Notes: generated from the sequence alone by a model not told the origin. 64,000 nt of DNA from Flavobacterium lacisediminis (GCF_025909975.1 NZ_JAPCIO010000008.1:1-64000), one strand, 5' to 3'. Positions 41,637 to 53,967 are shown, counted from the first letter of the stretch. Numbers and translations: made by a program.

Positions 41637-42656
41637 TTAGCTGTTTTCCAAAATCTTTTTGTTGATTGCTTTCACTAAAGCTGGACCTTCGTAAATAAAT
41701 CCAGTGTACAATTGAACTAAACTTGCGCCAGCATCCAACTTTTCAATCGCATCATCAGCAGTATGAATTCCTCCTACTCCTATGATTGGGAACGACTTAT
41801 TACTTTTTTCCGAAAGGAAACGAATCACTTCTGTTGAACGTTTCGTTAATGGTTTTCCAGACAAACCGCCCATTTCTGATTTGTTATCTGATTGTAAACC
41901 TTCGCGAGAAATCGTAGTATTTGTAGCTATAACGCCCGCAATTTTAGTTTCATTTACAATATTAATGATGTCTAAAAGTTGCTCATCAGTTAAATCGGGA
42001 GCGATTTTTAGTAAAATTGGTTTTTGTTTTGGTTTTGCGTTATTTTGATTTTGAAGCGTTTGTAATAACTCAGTCAAAGGCTTTTTATCTTGTAATTCGC
42101 GAAGATTTGGTGTGTTTGGTGAACTCACATTCACCACAAAATAATCTACATACGGAAACAAAGCTTCAAAACAGATTTCGTAATCCTTAACCGCTTCTTC
42201 GTTTGGTGTGACTTTATTCTTCCCGATGTTTCCACCGATTAAAACACCTTTATTTTGTTTCAAACGTTCGACTGCTTCTTTAACGCCACCGTTATTGAAA
42301 CCCATTCGATTGATAATCGCATTGTCTTCTTTTAGTCGGAACAAACGTTTTTTAGGATTCCCTTCTTGTCCAACTGGCGTCAATGTTCCAATTTCAATAA
42401 ATCCGAAACCGAAATTCGATAACTCTTGATATAACTTCGCATCTTTATCAAATCCTGCCGCTAAACCAACCGGATTTTTAAATTTAATTCCGAAAACTTC
42501 GCGCTCTAAACGTGCATCTTTTACTTCGTAAAGCGATTGAAATAAGCCTGAAAAACCTGGAATTTTATTCAGAAAACGAATGAATGAAAAGGTAAAATAA
42601 TGCACTTTTTCTGGATCGAAACAGAAAAGTAACGGACGAATAAATAGTTTGTACAT
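41637..42656 (-). CDS. pyrD: Dihydroorotate dehydrogenase (quinone), class 2
   Basis: A 339-residue enzyme from the ATG at 42656, chosen because [20 protein letters not shown] is the normal start of the membrane-associated N-terminal helix pair of class 2 enzymes; a start at 42728 would add 24 atypical residues. FMN/orotate motifs: [30 protein letters not shown] (catalytic Ser), [38 protein letters not shown]. Oxidises dihydroorotate with quinone as acceptor at the inner membrane. Confidence 0.94.
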   Translation of the reverse strand: MYKLFIRPLLFCFDPEKVHYFTFSFIRFLNKIPGFSGLFQSLYEVKDARLEREVFGIKFKNPVGLAAGFDKDAKLYQELSNFGFGFIEIGTLTPVGQEGNPKKRLFRLKEDNAIINRMGFNNGGVKEAVERLKQNKGVLIGGNIGKNKVTPNEEAVKDYEICFEALFPYVDYFVVNVSSPNTPNLRELQDKKPLTELLQTLQNQNNAKPKQKPILLKIAPDLTDEQLLDIINIVNETKIAGVIATNTTISREGLQSDNKSEMGGLSGKPLTKRSTEVIRFLSEKSNKSFPIIGVGGIHTADDAIEKLDAGASLVQLYTGFIYEGPALVKAINKKILENS

Positions 42657-42827
42657 AATATGTTGTGTTGTTCTGCAAAAGTAAGAAAATGCTATTCCAA
42701 AAAAAAGTATTGACGCATTTTGTAACAATAAAAGATTTGGTGCGTATAATTAACGAAGTAAAAAGTGAAAAGTAAAAAGTAGAAAGATTAAAACTTCCAA
42801 ATTCTAACCTCTAATTCTAATTTCAAA

Positions 42828-43382
42828 ATGGCTCAAACTCCTTCTAACATGTTACCATTAGGCACAATTGCTCCAGATTTTCATTTGAGAGATACTAATT
42901 CGAATGAATATAAAACTTTTGAAGATTGCAAAGGTGAAAAAGGAACGGTTGTGATGTTCATTTGCAATCACTGTCCGTTTGTGCATCATGTGATGGAAGA
43001 AGTACTAAAAGTGGTGAATGATTATCGCGTGCAGGGAATTGGTTTTGTTGCGATTTCGAGTAATGATGTGGTAAAATATCCTCAAGATGCACCAGAATTA
43101 ATGACCGAATTTGCATTTGAAAACGGATTTGAATTTCCATATCTATTCGACGAAACACAAGAAGTAGCCAAAGCCTACGATGCCGCTTGTACACCTGATT
43201 TTTATCTTTTCGACAATCAAAATAAATTGGTTTACCGCGGACAATTAGACGACAGCCGACCAGCCAATGGCATTCCATTAAGTGGTTCAGATTTACGTAG
43301 CGCTATTGATGGCGTGGTTACCAATAGATTAATAAATCCTGACCAAAAACCGAGTATTGGGTGTAATATTAAGTGGAATTAA
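42828..43382 (+). CDS. Thioredoxin-like redoxin family protein
   Basis: A 184-residue AhpC/TSA-type thioredoxin-fold protein. GTIAPDFHLRDTNSNEY, then FICNHCPFVHHV (a CxxC active site), SNDVVKYPQDAPELM, and the cis-Pro loop as TPDFYLFDNQNKLVYRGQLD. No signal peptide, so cytoplasmic. The family pairs with unknown oxidants or reductases; a peroxidase or disulfide reductase role is likely. It is followed 12 bp later by a small membrane-protein gene. Confidence 0.85.
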   Translation: MAQTPSNMLPLGTIAPDFHLRDTNSNEYKTFEDCKGEKGTVVMFICNHCPFVHHVMEEVLKVVNDYRVQGIGFVAISSNDVVKYPQDAPELMTEFAFENGFEFPYLFDETQEVAKAYDAACTPDFYLFDNQNKLVYRGQLDDSRPANGIPLSGSDLRSAIDGVVTNRLINPDQKPSIGCNIKWN

Positions 43383-43393
43383 ATAGTTGATAT

Positions 43394-43921
43394 ATGTTGA
43401 TAGACGATTTTTTAAATAAACACGAATTAAAAGTTACTTTTATTACGGAACTTAAAGTAGATCAGGAAACTTTTGTAAATAAAATGAAAGAAATTTCAGA
43501 TATCAATTTTAAAACGAAACTTCTTTTAGTAACCGATTTTATATTATCTGAAAAAATTAAATATGTTGGATATTTCACTAAAAACCAAGCTGAACTTAGA
43601 GAAAGAACTTTTCCATATAAAAGATTAAGGGCGAGCAGCAGTATAAAACTAAATTTTAAATCTCAAGACGAGAAACTCTTTATTAAAACTGACATTCAAG
43701 GTATTACTTATTTACGATTTATTTTAAGTTCGTTAATTTTATCACTTTTATTAATTCTTTGTTTTCTCCTTTTATTTGAATTAGAATTTTTACCAATAAT
43801 CTTATTTGCTATTACTGGCTATTTTTATGTGTTTCTGAGTTTTAAATATTCAAAAGCTAATGTTCAAAGAATCAAGGATGAATTAAACGAATATTACAAA
43901 GAAATTGAAAAATCAAAATAA
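43394..43921 (+). CDS. Membrane protein of unknown function
   Basis: A 175-residue protein, not recognised. Charged N-terminal half, two adjacent membrane helices at about 115-155 (LILSLLLILCFLLLFELEFL, IILFAITGYFYVFLSF), and a short charged tail. Twelve bases after the redoxin gene, so likely cotranscribed. Confidence 0.6.
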   Translation: MLIDDFLNKHELKVTFITELKVDQETFVNKMKEISDINFKTKLLLVTDFILSEKIKYVGYFTKNQAELRERTFPYKRLRASSSIKLNFKSQDEKLFIKTDIQGITYLRFILSSLILSLLLILCFLLLFELEFLPIILFAITGYFYVFLSFKYSKANVQRIKDELNEYYKEIEKSK

Positions 43922-43959
43922 TATTCTTAGCTTTTGGATATTACAATATTTAACTATAA

Positions 43960-44463
43960 TCACTTTCTCTCCAAAATCACCTCAATCGGATTATTGCTTC
44001 TTGGTCCGAAACTTCTGGCTTGGCGTTCGTTTTCACTCGAACACAAAATGTACATATTAAAAGCTTGTAATTGTACTAATTGTTCTTTGTATTTTCCTTT
44101 TGTATCTTGAATTTTGATAAAAAAATCTTCAGCAGGAAATGTATTGGTTACTGAAAGTAAATAGGTGTCTCCCGAATACGGAAAAAACCATTTCTCAGCT
44201 TCGTTTGGTTTGCTAATTAAGTGATTTCGAGTAAAAACTAAGGCTTGATTACCGTATTTCCAACTGTATTTATTATTCTCGTTGATGATTTCTATTCCTT
44301 TTTCGTTGACCAACGTAATTTTTAAATCGGAAATATTATCTGATTTTCCTTCTTCATGAGCTTTTACAACTAAATAGGATGTAAAATCAAACCCACAATG
44401 CGGCACTTGCCCAAAAGAGAACAAAGAGAATAGTAAAAAGAAAATTGATAATTTGGTTTTCAT
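43960..44463 (-). CDS. Secreted protein of unknown function
   Basis: About 167 residues from the ATG at 44463 (MKTKLSIFFLLFSLFSFGQ signal peptide); an upstream ATG at 44517 would place the signal 18 residues inside and overlap the terminator. The mature part (VPHCGFDFTSYLVVKAHEEG, ISDLKITLVNEKG) looks like a small beta-sandwich. Function unknown. Confidence 0.65.
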   Translation of the reverse strand: MKTKLSIFFLLFSLFSFGQVPHCGFDFTSYLVVKAHEEGKSDNISDLKITLVNEKGIEIINENNKYSWKYGNQALVFTRNHLISKPNEAEKWFFPYSGDTYLLSVTNTFPAEDFFIKIQDTKGKYKEQLVQLQAFNMYILCSSENERQARSFGPRSNNPIEVILERK

Positions 44464-44508
44464 AGACTTGAATTGGTGGTAAAAATACAAAAACAATACC
44501 AAAAAAAT

Positions 44509-44528
44509 ATCCGCCATATGACGGATAC
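44509..44528 (-). terminator. Terminator of the cytochrome c-like gene
   Basis: Perfect-looking ATCCG-C-CAT/ATG-A-CGGAT hairpin flanked by A7 and T6 runs, 5 bp after the stop at 44533 on the minus strand. Confidence 0.8.
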
Positions 44529-44532
44529 TTTT

Positions 44533-44835
44533 TTATTTTGTTAGATAAGCGTAAATCTTTTCTCTTTCTTCATCTGAAATTTTAGCTTCTTTTTGCATTC
44601 TTAATATGATAGGCTTCCATTGTTCTGCATTAAAATCTTTAGGACTATATAAATCGTGACATTTAGCACAATTATTTATAAAAAGAGTTCTACCTTCTGC
44701 TAGTTCAGCCGTTAGTGGTGCTTCAATAACTATAGGAGTATTTTCAACTTTTGGTGATTCTGGTTGAATAACTTTAGGCGAACACGAATAAATAAAAGTT
44801 CCTAAAAGGATTATTGCAATAAGTTTAATTTTCAT
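44533..44835 (-). CDS. Small c-type cytochrome lipoprotein
   Basis: A 100-residue protein. Lipoprotein signal (LIAIILLGTFIYSC), a Pro/Glu linker, then one heme-binding motif CAKCH in INNCAKCHDLYSP and a likely distal Met in ILRMQKEAKISDEE. Periplasmic or surface electron carrier of the cytochrome c class I kind; partner unknown. Confidence 0.85.
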   Translation of the reverse strand: MKIKLIAIILLGTFIYSCSPKVIQPESPKVENTPIVIEAPLTAELAEGRTLFINNCAKCHDLYSPKDFNAEQWKPIILRMQKEAKISDEEREKIYAYLTK

Positions 44836-44867
44836 ATTTAAGATTTGTTTGATGGGTAAATATAAAA

Positions 44868-44899
44868 AAAAATCCCAAAAACAATGTTTTTGGGATTTT
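44868..44899 (-). terminator. Terminator of the cyclophilin-FKBP gene
   Basis: AAATCCCAAAAAC / GTTTTTGGGATTT perfect 13-bp stem with an AAT loop and T/A tracts, 20 bp after the stop at 44920. Confidence 0.9.
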
Positions 44900-44919
44900 A
44901 TATTGAGTATGAATACTAA

Positions 44920-45852
44920 TTATTTTACATCCATTAATTCAACGTCAAAAACTAACGTAGCGTCTGGTGGAATTACCCCTCCAGCACCTCTAGAACCGTA
45001 TCCTAAGTAAGAAGGAATTACAAAACGAGCTTTATCACCTACTTTTAAAAGAGCAATCCCTTCGTCCCAGCCCTCAATAACTTGTCCAACTCCTAATTGG
45101 AAATCAATTGGTTGTTTTCGTTTGTAAGAAGAATCAAATACTTGTCCGTTTTCTAATGCACCTTGGTAATGAACTGAAACTTTTTTACCTTTCTCAGCTT
45201 GTTTTCCACTTCCTTTTTGAATGATTTGGTAGCGTAATCCACTTTCAGTCTTTTGAAAACCAGCGGCTAATTTTTCCAAAGCTTCCTCTGCCATTTTTTT
45301 TTGCTCAGCAATTCTTTTCGCTCTTGAACCTTCAAATGTTCTGAAAGCTTCCAATGCATTCCATTTTTGAGCTTCGTCTCCTACTCTAATAATTTCAATA
45401 CTTTCCAAAGCATCGTCACCTTCAACAGCATCAACAACATCTTGCCCTTCAATTACGTGACCAAAAACAGTGTGTTTTCCATCTAACCAATTCGTAGGAA
45501 CGTGTGTAATAAAAAATTGAGAACCATTAGTTCCAGGTCCAGCGTTTGCCATAGACAAAACACCTGCCTTGTCATGTTTTAAGCTTGGGTGAAACTCATC
45601 GTCAAAGTTGTAACCAGGGCCACCTGTTCCTTGCCCCTGAGGACAGCCACCTTGTATCATAAAATCAGGAATTACACGGTGAAATTTTAATCCATCATAA
45701 TAAGGTTTTCCCATTGGACGAGCCGAATTTTCTAATTGACCTTCTGCTAATCCTACGAAGTTACCTACTGTTCCTGGCGTTAAATCGTGTGTTAATTTTA
45801 CTAAAATAGCACCTTTTGCCGTGTTAAATTTAGCGTATATTCCGTTTTCCAT
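44920..45852 (-). CDS. Dual-family immunophilin: cyclophilin-FKBP fusion peptidyl-prolyl isomerase
   Basis: A 310-residue protein with two different isomerase domains. Cyclophilin at about 5-155: [39 protein letters not shown] charged helical linker at about 165-200 follows, then FKBP at about 205-310: [58 protein letters not shown]. This cyclophilin-first order has been described for flavobacterial proteins. No signal peptide, so cytoplasmic folding catalyst. The fusion could act on two proline sites of one client. Confidence 0.92.
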   Translation of the reverse strand: MENGIYAKFNTAKGAILVKLTHDLTPGTVGNFVGLAEGQLENSARPMGKPYYDGLKFHRVIPDFMIQGGCPQGQGTGGPGYNFDDEFHPSLKHDKAGVLSMANAGPGTNGSQFFITHVPTNWLDGKHTVFGHVIEGQDVVDAVEGDDALESIEIIRVGDEAQKWNALEAFRTFEGSRAKRIAEQKKMAEEALEKLAAGFQKTESGLRYQIIQKGSGKQAEKGKKVSVHYQGALENGQVFDSSYKRKQPIDFQLGVGQVIEGWDEGIALLKVGDKARFVIPSYLGYGSRGAGGVIPPDATLVFDVELMDVK

Positions 45853-45924
45853 TGTTTTGATTTTTAATTTAAAGATGCAAAATTACAAAATAAATAGTAG
45901 ATTTGATATACTTATTTGAATACT

Positions 45925-46722
45925 ATGGAAGCAAAAGATTACATCAACATAAACAAAGAAACTTGGAACAACAAAGTAGATGTGCACATTGACTCTGATT
46001 TTTATGATATGGAAGGATTTCTGAAAGGAAAGTCAACCTTAAATAGTATCGAATTAGATTTACTTGGCGATGTAAAAGGAAAAAAAGTATTGCACTTGCA
46101 ATGTCATTTTGGTCAAGATACCATGACTTTTTCGAGAATGGGTGCTAAAACTACAGGTGTTGATTTATCAGACAAAGCCATTGAAAGAGCTAGAGAAATC
46201 AATGAAAAATTAAATTTAGATGCTAGTTTTGTTTGCTGTGATATTTATGATGCTCCAAACCATTTGGATGAAAAATTCGATATTGTTTTCACGAGTTATG
46301 GTACGATTGGTTGGTTTCCAGATTTGGGCAAATGGGCAAAAATAGTTTCACATTTCTTAAAACCAGATGGAAAATTTGTTTTTGCCGAATTTCATCCTGT
46401 GGTTTGGATGTTTGATAACGATTTCAAAGAAGTCTTTTATAATTATTTCAATGTAGAACCTATTTTAGAAGAAGAATCTGGAACATATGCGGATAAAGAA
46501 GCTTCTCTTAATACAACTACTATCACTTGGAACCATCCTATTTCAGAAGTTTTAAACGCATTGATTTCAAATGGATTAGAAATTAATTCTTTCAACGAAT
46601 TTGATTATTCGCCTTACAATTGCTTCAATCAAACCGAAGAATTTCAGCCGAATAAATTCCGAATCAAGCACTTGGAAAACAAAATTCCAATGGTGTATTC
46701 ACTTTCGGCAACTAAAAAATAA
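45925..46722 (+). CDS. Class I SAM-dependent methyltransferase
   Basis: A 265-residue methyltransferase (start ATG 45925; the sequence before it, TACTTATTTG, looks like a -7 element, so a TTG start at 45916 is unlikely). [19 protein letters not shown] is motif [14 protein letters not shown] motif II, and [16 protein letters not shown] the acidic/aromatic post-motif. Family similar to uncharacterised Bacteroidota methyltransferases; substrate unknown. Convergent terminator lacking; trmD starts 17 bp later. Confidence 0.85.
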   Translation: MEAKDYININKETWNNKVDVHIDSDFYDMEGFLKGKSTLNSIELDLLGDVKGKKVLHLQCHFGQDTMTFSRMGAKTTGVDLSDKAIERAREINEKLNLDASFVCCDIYDAPNHLDEKFDIVFTSYGTIGWFPDLGKWAKIVSHFLKPDGKFVFAEFHPVVWMFDNDFKEVFYNYFNVEPILEEESGTYADKEASLNTTTITWNHPISEVLNALISNGLEINSFNEFDYSPYNCFNQTEEFQPNKFRIKHLENKIPMVYSLSATKK

Positions 46723-46739
46723 TCTACTATCTTTGCAGC

Positions 46740-47417
46740 ATGCGAATTGATATTATTACCGTTTTACCCGAATTAATGCGAAGTCCTTTTGAGGCTTCGA
46801 TAATGAAACGCGCCATTCAAAAAGGATTGGTCGAAGTCCATTTTCATAACTTAAGAGATTACACTACCAATAAACAAAGAAGTGTGGACGATTATCAATT
46901 TGGTGGCGGTGCTGGCATGGTAATGATGGTGCAACCTATCGACGATTGTATTTCGAAACTAAAAAGCGAAAGAACATACGACGAAATCATATACATGACA
47001 CCTGATGGGGAAACCTTGAACCAAAAAATGGCAAATTCCATTTCGATGTACGAAAACATTATGATTTTGTGCGGACATTACAAAGGTGTTGACCAACGTG
47101 TTCGTGATATGCATATTACTCGAGAAATTTCGATTGGTGATTACGTATTAAGCGGAGGCGAAATTGGAGCAATCGTATTTTGCGATGCGATTATTCGATT
47201 AATTCCAGGTGTTTTAAGTGATGAAACTTCGGCTTTAACGGATAGTTTTCAAGATAATCTGTTATCACCCCCAATTTATACACGTCCCGCCGAATACAAA
47301 GGATTGAAAGTTCCTGAAGTTTTATTAAGTGGGAATTTCGCCAAAATTGAAAAATGGCGCGAAGACATGGCGTATGAACACACCAAGAACAGACGACCTG
47401 ATTTATTGGATGATTAA
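46740..47417 (+). CDS. trmD: tRNA (guanine-N1-)-methyltransferase
   Basis: A 225-residue SPOUT enzyme of the usual length. [13 protein letters not shown] start, [31 protein letters not shown] and [18 protein letters not shown] (knotted SAM site) and SYSLTD-equivalent [15 protein letters not shown]. Methylates G37 next to the anticodon, preventing frameshifts. Usually adjacent to rplS in flavobacteria; here a BLUF gene lies between. Confidence 0.96.
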   Translation: MRIDIITVLPELMRSPFEASIMKRAIQKGLVEVHFHNLRDYTTNKQRSVDDYQFGGGAGMVMMVQPIDDCISKLKSERTYDEIIYMTPDGETLNQKMANSISMYENIMILCGHYKGVDQRVRDMHITREISIGDYVLSGGEIGAIVFCDAIIRLIPGVLSDETSALTDSFQDNLLSPPIYTRPAEYKGLKVPEVLLSGNFAKIEKWREDMAYEHTKNRRPDLLDD

Positions 47418-47479
47418 TCATTAAAAAGTTTTTTATTTGTTGCTATTTTCGTAAATTTATATCTCTAAAAAGATAAAAA

Positions 47480-47902
47480 ATGCAACGTATTATCTATCTA
47501 AGTTCTGGAGTTAAAGTTTTTTCAGATGAAGAGATAAATAGTTTATTGGATATATCTAGAAAAAACAATGCAAATAATGACATTACCGGTTTGTTGCTTT
47601 ATGTCGATGGTAATTTCTTGCAAATTATTGAAGGTGAAAAAGAAGCGATTGAAATTACTTACCAAAAAATTTTAAACGATTCTAGACATAAAAATATTAT
47701 TCTAATTACGAATGAACCCATAAAAAAGCGTAGTTTTTCAGATTGGAAAATGGGTTACAGTATTGTCAATCCTGAATTTCTCATAAAACACCCCGAAATC
47801 AATCCATTTCAAGTCAAAAAAACGTCTAATATTGATAGTATTATCAATACTTTTATAGATACTTTTTTGAATTCTTTTCGAAACAAGGTGCTTTATAATT
47901 AA
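47480..47902 (+). CDS. BLUF-domain blue-light photoreceptor protein
   Basis: A 140-residue protein that is almost entirely a BLUF domain. Flavin-photocycle residues are at the exact spacing of AppA: Tyr6 (RIIYLSS), Asn30, Gln48 (NFLQIIEGE), Trp89 and Met91 (FSDWKMGY). The C-terminal 40 residues form a helix pair as in short BLUF proteins. It should bind FAD and respond to blue light by hydrogen-bond rearrangement; with no output domain it must act through a partner. Sits between trmD (62 bp) and rplS. Confidence 0.92.
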   Translation: MQRIIYLSSGVKVFSDEEINSLLDISRKNNANNDITGLLLYVDGNFLQIIEGEKEAIEITYQKILNDSRHKNIILITNEPIKKRSFSDWKMGYSIVNPEFLIKHPEINPFQVKKTSNIDSIINTFIDTFLNSFRNKVLYN

Positions 47903-47941
47903 AAATAAACTACAAAAATTTGTATTTTCAATAAAATAACT

Positions 47942-48020
47942 TAATTTTGCACCCACTTTGAACCAACCTCTGACGATAACCGTGTATGTTGCTTTGAATC
48001 AAACATTTATAATTACGATT
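47942..48020 (+). promoter_or_regulatory. rplS promoter (-7 TAATTTTG at 47942-47949) and short leader
   Basis: TAATTTTG fits TAnnTTTG and starts a leader of about 65 nt with short inverted elements (CAAC/GTTG, and CTTTGAA repeated at 47957 and 47995) before the bL19 start at 48021. A flavobacterial bL19 leader RNA has been reported in the literature; I cannot test the match. Confidence 0.4.
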
Positions 48021-48377
48021 ATGTCAAATTTAGTTGATTTCGTTAATAGCGAATTTGTAACAAAAAAAGATTTTCCTGCTTTCGGAGCTGGTGATACAAT
48101 CACTGTGTACTACGAAATTAAAGAGGGTGAAAAAACTAGAACTCAGTTCTTCAAAGGAGTTGTAATCCAAAGAAGAGGTGCTGGAGCAACTGAAACTTTT
48201 ACAATCCGTAAAATGTCTGGAGCTGTTGGTGTAGAGCGTATCTTCCCAGTAAACATGCCAGCTTTACAAAAAGTTGAAGTGAACCAAAGAGGTAAAGTTC
48301 GTAGAGCTCGTATCTACTACTTTAGAGATCTTACTGGTAAAAAAGCAAAAATCAAAGAAAGAAGATACAAAAACTAA
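48021..48377 (+). CDS. rplS: 50S ribosomal protein bL19
   Basis: A 118-residue protein from the ATG at 48021, which gives the normal bL19 start MSNLVDFVNSEFVTKKDFPA; an in-frame upstream start would extend through the leader. Family marks: GDTITVYYEIKEGEKTRTQF, FKGVVIQRRGAG, GVERIFPVNMP, RGKVRRARIYYFRDLTGKKA. Lies at the 30S-50S interface. Own promoter and terminator. Confidence 0.97.
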   Translation: MSNLVDFVNSEFVTKKDFPAFGAGDTITVYYEIKEGEKTRTQFFKGVVIQRRGAGATETFTIRKMSGAVGVERIFPVNMPALQKVEVNQRGKVRRARIYYFRDLTGKKAKIKERRYKN

Positions 48378-48397
48378 TTTGTACTTTCTCAAGTATA

Positions 48398-48427
48398 AAA
48401 AGCCGCAACATTGTTGTGGCTTTTTTT
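48398..48427 (+). terminator. Terminator of rplS
   Basis: AAAGCCGCAAC / GTTGTGGCTTT stem, loop ATT, then T7. It lies 20 bp after the rplS stop. Confidence 0.9.
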
Positions 48428-48463
48428 ATTGAATTTTATGCAAGATTTAAGCATATATACTAA

Positions 48464-50755
<2,292 letters not shown>

Positions 50756-50774
50756 GACTCAAACATTATACAAC

Positions 50775-50806
50775 AAAAAAAGCGACCTGATTGGGTCGCT
50801 TTTTTG
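50775..50806. terminator. Bidirectional terminator between icd and the 50807 gene
   Basis: AGCGACC / GGTCGCT 7-bp GC-rich stem flanked by A7 and T6. Serves icd on plus and the 50807-51469 gene on minus; the latter's stop overlaps the edge of the hairpin. Confidence 0.9.
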
Positions 50807-51469
50807 TTATTTTTTTTCCATTGGCTTAACATACTCAATTATAAATTTTGCTGCAACACCAGTATTCAAATTCCAGTCATTTGTTGTAATTAAATTATCG
50901 TTTTCATCATAAATAGCGAAAGTGGCGGTATTTGGACCAGACAAGCCTTGATTCAAAGCAACTATATCTAATAGATTATCTCCTTCACGCAATTCTACAT
51001 AACTTGTTTTAAATTCTGAATCCAAATAAATCACATTAAATGCAGTAACTTCATTTAAAATTATTCTTACTTTATCCCCATCTGGATCCATGTGATCTCT
51101 AGTCATAATTTTCAAGACAGGAGTACTTACTTTAAACTTGCCAAAGAAAACATTTTCCCAACTTCCCTGTTGTGTTTCTTTATTTAATTTATCCTTTATT
51201 TCATCTCCTGGGTTTTTAAATTCATTTTTCTGAAGCAAAACACTTTCTTCTCCCTTTTTCTGATTTAATATCGAATAGCGTTTTAAATAACTATCATCTT
51301 TATCAAAAATACTCTTGTAAGGTAAAGTAGTCGTATTCGATTCTGTATCCACTTTTGCTGGTTCGTCCCAATTCAACTTTAGTTTAGAAGTTTTAAAAGG
51401 CGAATCTTTTTGTGCAAAAATTGACACAAATTGAAATAGGAAAAATAAAACGAATAATTTGGTTTTCAT
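50807..51469 (-). CDS. Secreted protein of unknown function
   Basis: A 220-residue protein with a signal peptide (MKTKLFVLFFLFQFVSIFAQ). Mature part ends in a beta-sandwich-like domain (VRIILNEVTAFNVIYLDSEF, LREGDNLLDIVALNQGLSGP, TNDWNLNTGVAAKFIIEYV) that resembles domains of uncharacterised flavobacterial envelope proteins. Function unknown. It is divergent from the TonB receptor gene. Confidence 0.7.
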   Translation of the reverse strand: MKTKLFVLFFLFQFVSIFAQKDSPFKTSKLKLNWDEPAKVDTESNTTTLPYKSIFDKDDSYLKRYSILNQKKGEESVLLQKNEFKNPGDEIKDKLNKETQQGSWENVFFGKFKVSTPVLKIMTRDHMDPDGDKVRIILNEVTAFNVIYLDSEFKTSYVELREGDNLLDIVALNQGLSGPNTATFAIYDENDNLITTNDWNLNTGVAAKFIIEYVKPMEKK

Positions 51470-51590
51470 TTGAACTACATTGAAAGTGGTAAAATTATAA
51501 CAATAATTGATTTTTGATTACAAATTAACATATGTTTTAAACTATTGCATATTTTTTTTGTGAAATTTGTAGTACAAAATTTATACCGAA

Positions 51591-53963
51591 ATGATGCTAC
51601 AACAAAAACTTTATTTGTTTTTATTCTTTTTTTCACTTTTGGGATTTGGACAAGAAAAAGTAACCCTGAGTGGAGTTGTTTCAGATGTTAATAACAACGA
51701 AACTTTAATTGGAGTTTCGGTATATGTTTCAGAACTAAATATTGGAACATATACAAATGAATATGGCTTCTATTCTATTACTCTACCAAAAGGAAACTAC
51801 ACACTTCAAATAAGTTATATTGGTTTTGAAACGCTATCAGAAAAAATTGAAATCAATCAAAATGTAAAAAAAAGCTTTAGCCTAAAAGAAAGCAAACAAG
51901 AACTAAACGAAGTTGTAATTACTGAAAACGCGTACAAAACCAATATCAAGAAACCAGAAATGAGTGTTAATAAATTGGCTATTAGCACAATTAAACAAAT
52001 GCCTGTTTTATTAGGAGAGGTAGACATTATAAAATCGCTTTTATTTTTACCTGGTGTTACCAATGCTGGTGAAGGACAATCAGGTTTTAATGTTCGTGGT
52101 GGTGGAGCTGATCAGAATTTAGTGCTTCTAGATGAAGCTACGCTTTACAACACATCACATGTATTTGGTTTGTTTTCAGTTTTTAATGCGGATGCTATTA
52201 AAGATTTGAAATTGTATAAAGGAGGAATTCCATCTCGTTTTGGAGGTAGAGCTGCTTCAGTTTTAGATGTATACCAAAAAGACGGAAATAGCAATAAATT
52301 TAGCATGAATGGCGGAATCGGATTGATTTCAAGTAGATTATTAGCTGAAGGACCAATTGTAAAAGACAAAGGCTCATTTCTTATAGCCGGAAGAGGTTCG
52401 TATGCTCACTTATTCTTAAAATTAACCGACAATAAAAACTCTGCATATTTTTATGATTTAAACACAAAATTAAATTACAAACTCAACGAAAACAACAACA
52501 TATACTTATCTGGTTATTTTGGTCGTGATATATTCAACTTAAATGAATCATTTCGTAATACTTACGGAAATTCGACACTTAACATGCGTTGGAATCACTT
52601 GTTTTCGGATAAATTATTTTCCAACTTATCACTGATTTATAGCAATTATTTTTATGGATTAGAGTTGGATTTTATTGGATTCAACTGGGAATCAACTATA
52701 CAAAACTATAATTTAAAATACGATTTTAAATACTATGCTTCTGACAAATTGAAAATTAATTTTGGAGCCAATGTAACTAAATTCGATATTAATCCTGGAA
52801 CCATAGAACCTTTAGATGAAGAATCTTCTATCAACTATAGACAATTGGATAAAAAATATGCTTTTGAAAATGCATTATATGCCGAAGTTGAGCAAAATTT
52901 AACTGATAAACTTTCCGTTATGTACGGAATTCGTTTTAGTTCTTTTTATAGAGTTGGAGCTTCCACAATCAACTATTATGATAACAATCAACCAGTTTTA
53001 TATGATGAAGAGTTGAAAATTTATGAAAAAGCATCTCCAACTTCCACAAAATATTTTGGTTCGAATGAAAAAATAGCTGATTATTCAAATTTTGAACCTC
53101 GTTTTACGATATCCTACGAAATTGATAAAGATCAATCAGTAAAAGCAGGTTATAACCGAATGGTACAATACATGCAATTGGTTTCAAACACCGCTTCTCC
53201 TACTCCATTAGATGTTTGGACACCAAGTGACAATTACATAAAACCTCAACTAGCAGACCAAGTTGCTGTAGGATATTTTAAAAATTTTAAAGATGGTGAT
53301 TACACTTTAGAATTAGAAACTTACTACAAAAAAGTACAAAACCGAATAGATTATATTGATGGTGCTGATTTAATTGCTAACGAAGCAATAGAACAAGTGT
53401 TATTAAACGGAAGAATGCGCTCCTATGGGTTAGAAATGATGATTAAAAAAAATGAAGGACCGCTAAGCGGATGGATTGCATACACTTTATCCCGTTCCGA
53501 ACAACAAACTCCAGGAAGAACTCCAACAGAAATAGGAATTAACAATGGTGATTGGTATCGTTCTGCATATGACAAAACACATAATTTAGCGGTTACCGGA
53601 AGCTATAAATTAAATAAAAAATGGAGTTTTGGAGCTAATTTCACACTTCAATCTGGTCAACCTGTTACTTATCCGAGTGGAAAATATGTTTTTCAAGGTG
53701 TAACTGTTCCAAGTTATAATTCTAGAAACGAAGACCGATTACCAGCTTACCATAGAATGGATATTTCAGCGACTTTAACACCTAAAAAATATGAAAACCG
53801 CAAATTCAAAGGGGAATGGGTTTTCGGAATTTACAACATATACAGTCGCTACAATGCTGCTTCAATATCATTTAGACAAAATGCTGAAACTGGCGCAAAC
53901 GAAGCGGTGAAACTTTCAATTTTCGGAATTGTGCCTTCAGTTTCTTATAATTTTAAATTTTAA
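51591..53963 (+). CDS. TonB-dependent outer-membrane receptor
   Basis: A 790-residue protein. Signal peptide (YLFLFFFSLLGFGQ), CarboxypepD_reg-like domain at about 22-105 (VTLSGVVSDVNNNETLIGVS), plug at about 120-240 (GFNVRGGGADQNLVLLDEAT, YKGGIPSRFGGRAASVLDVY), then a beta-barrel ending in aromatic IVPSVSYNFKF. The second ATG (51594) is an equal start. Paired with the DUF4249 lipoprotein 4 bp later, an arrangement typical of one receptor class in Flavobacteriia. Substrate unknown. Confidence 0.92.
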   Translation: MMLQQKLYLFLFFFSLLGFGQEKVTLSGVVSDVNNNETLIGVSVYVSELNIGTYTNEYGFYSITLPKGNYTLQISYIGFETLSEKIEINQNVKKSFSLKESKQELNEVVITENAYKTNIKKPEMSVNKLAISTIKQMPVLLGEVDIIKSLLFLPGVTNAGEGQSGFNVRGGGADQNLVLLDEATLYNTSHVFGLFSVFNADAIKDLKLYKGGIPSRFGGRAASVLDVYQKDGNSNKFSMNGGIGLISSRLLAEGPIVKDKGSFLIAGRGSYAHLFLKLTDNKNSAYFYDLNTKLNYKLNENNNIYLSGYFGRDIFNLNESFRNTYGNSTLNMRWNHLFSDKLFSNLSLIYSNYFYGLELDFIGFNWESTIQNYNLKYDFKYYASDKLKINFGANVTKFDINPGTIEPLDEESSINYRQLDKKYAFENALYAEVEQNLTDKLSVMYGIRFSSFYRVGASTINYYDNNQPVLYDEELKIYEKASPTSTKYFGSNEKIADYSNFEPRFTISYEIDKDQSVKAGYNRMVQYMQLVSNTASPTPLDVWTPSDNYIKPQLADQVAVGYFKNFKDGDYTLELETYYKKVQNRIDYIDGADLIANEAIEQVLLNGRMRSYGLEMMIKKNEGPLSGWIAYTLSRSEQQTPGRTPTEIGINNGDWYRSAYDKTHNLAVTGSYKLNKKWSFGANFTLQSGQPVTYPSGKYVFQGVTVPSYNSRNEDRLPAYHRMDISATLTPKKYENRKFKGEWVFGIYNIYSRYNAASISFRQNAETGANEAVKLSIFGIVPSVSYNFKF

Positions 53964-53967
53964 TATT

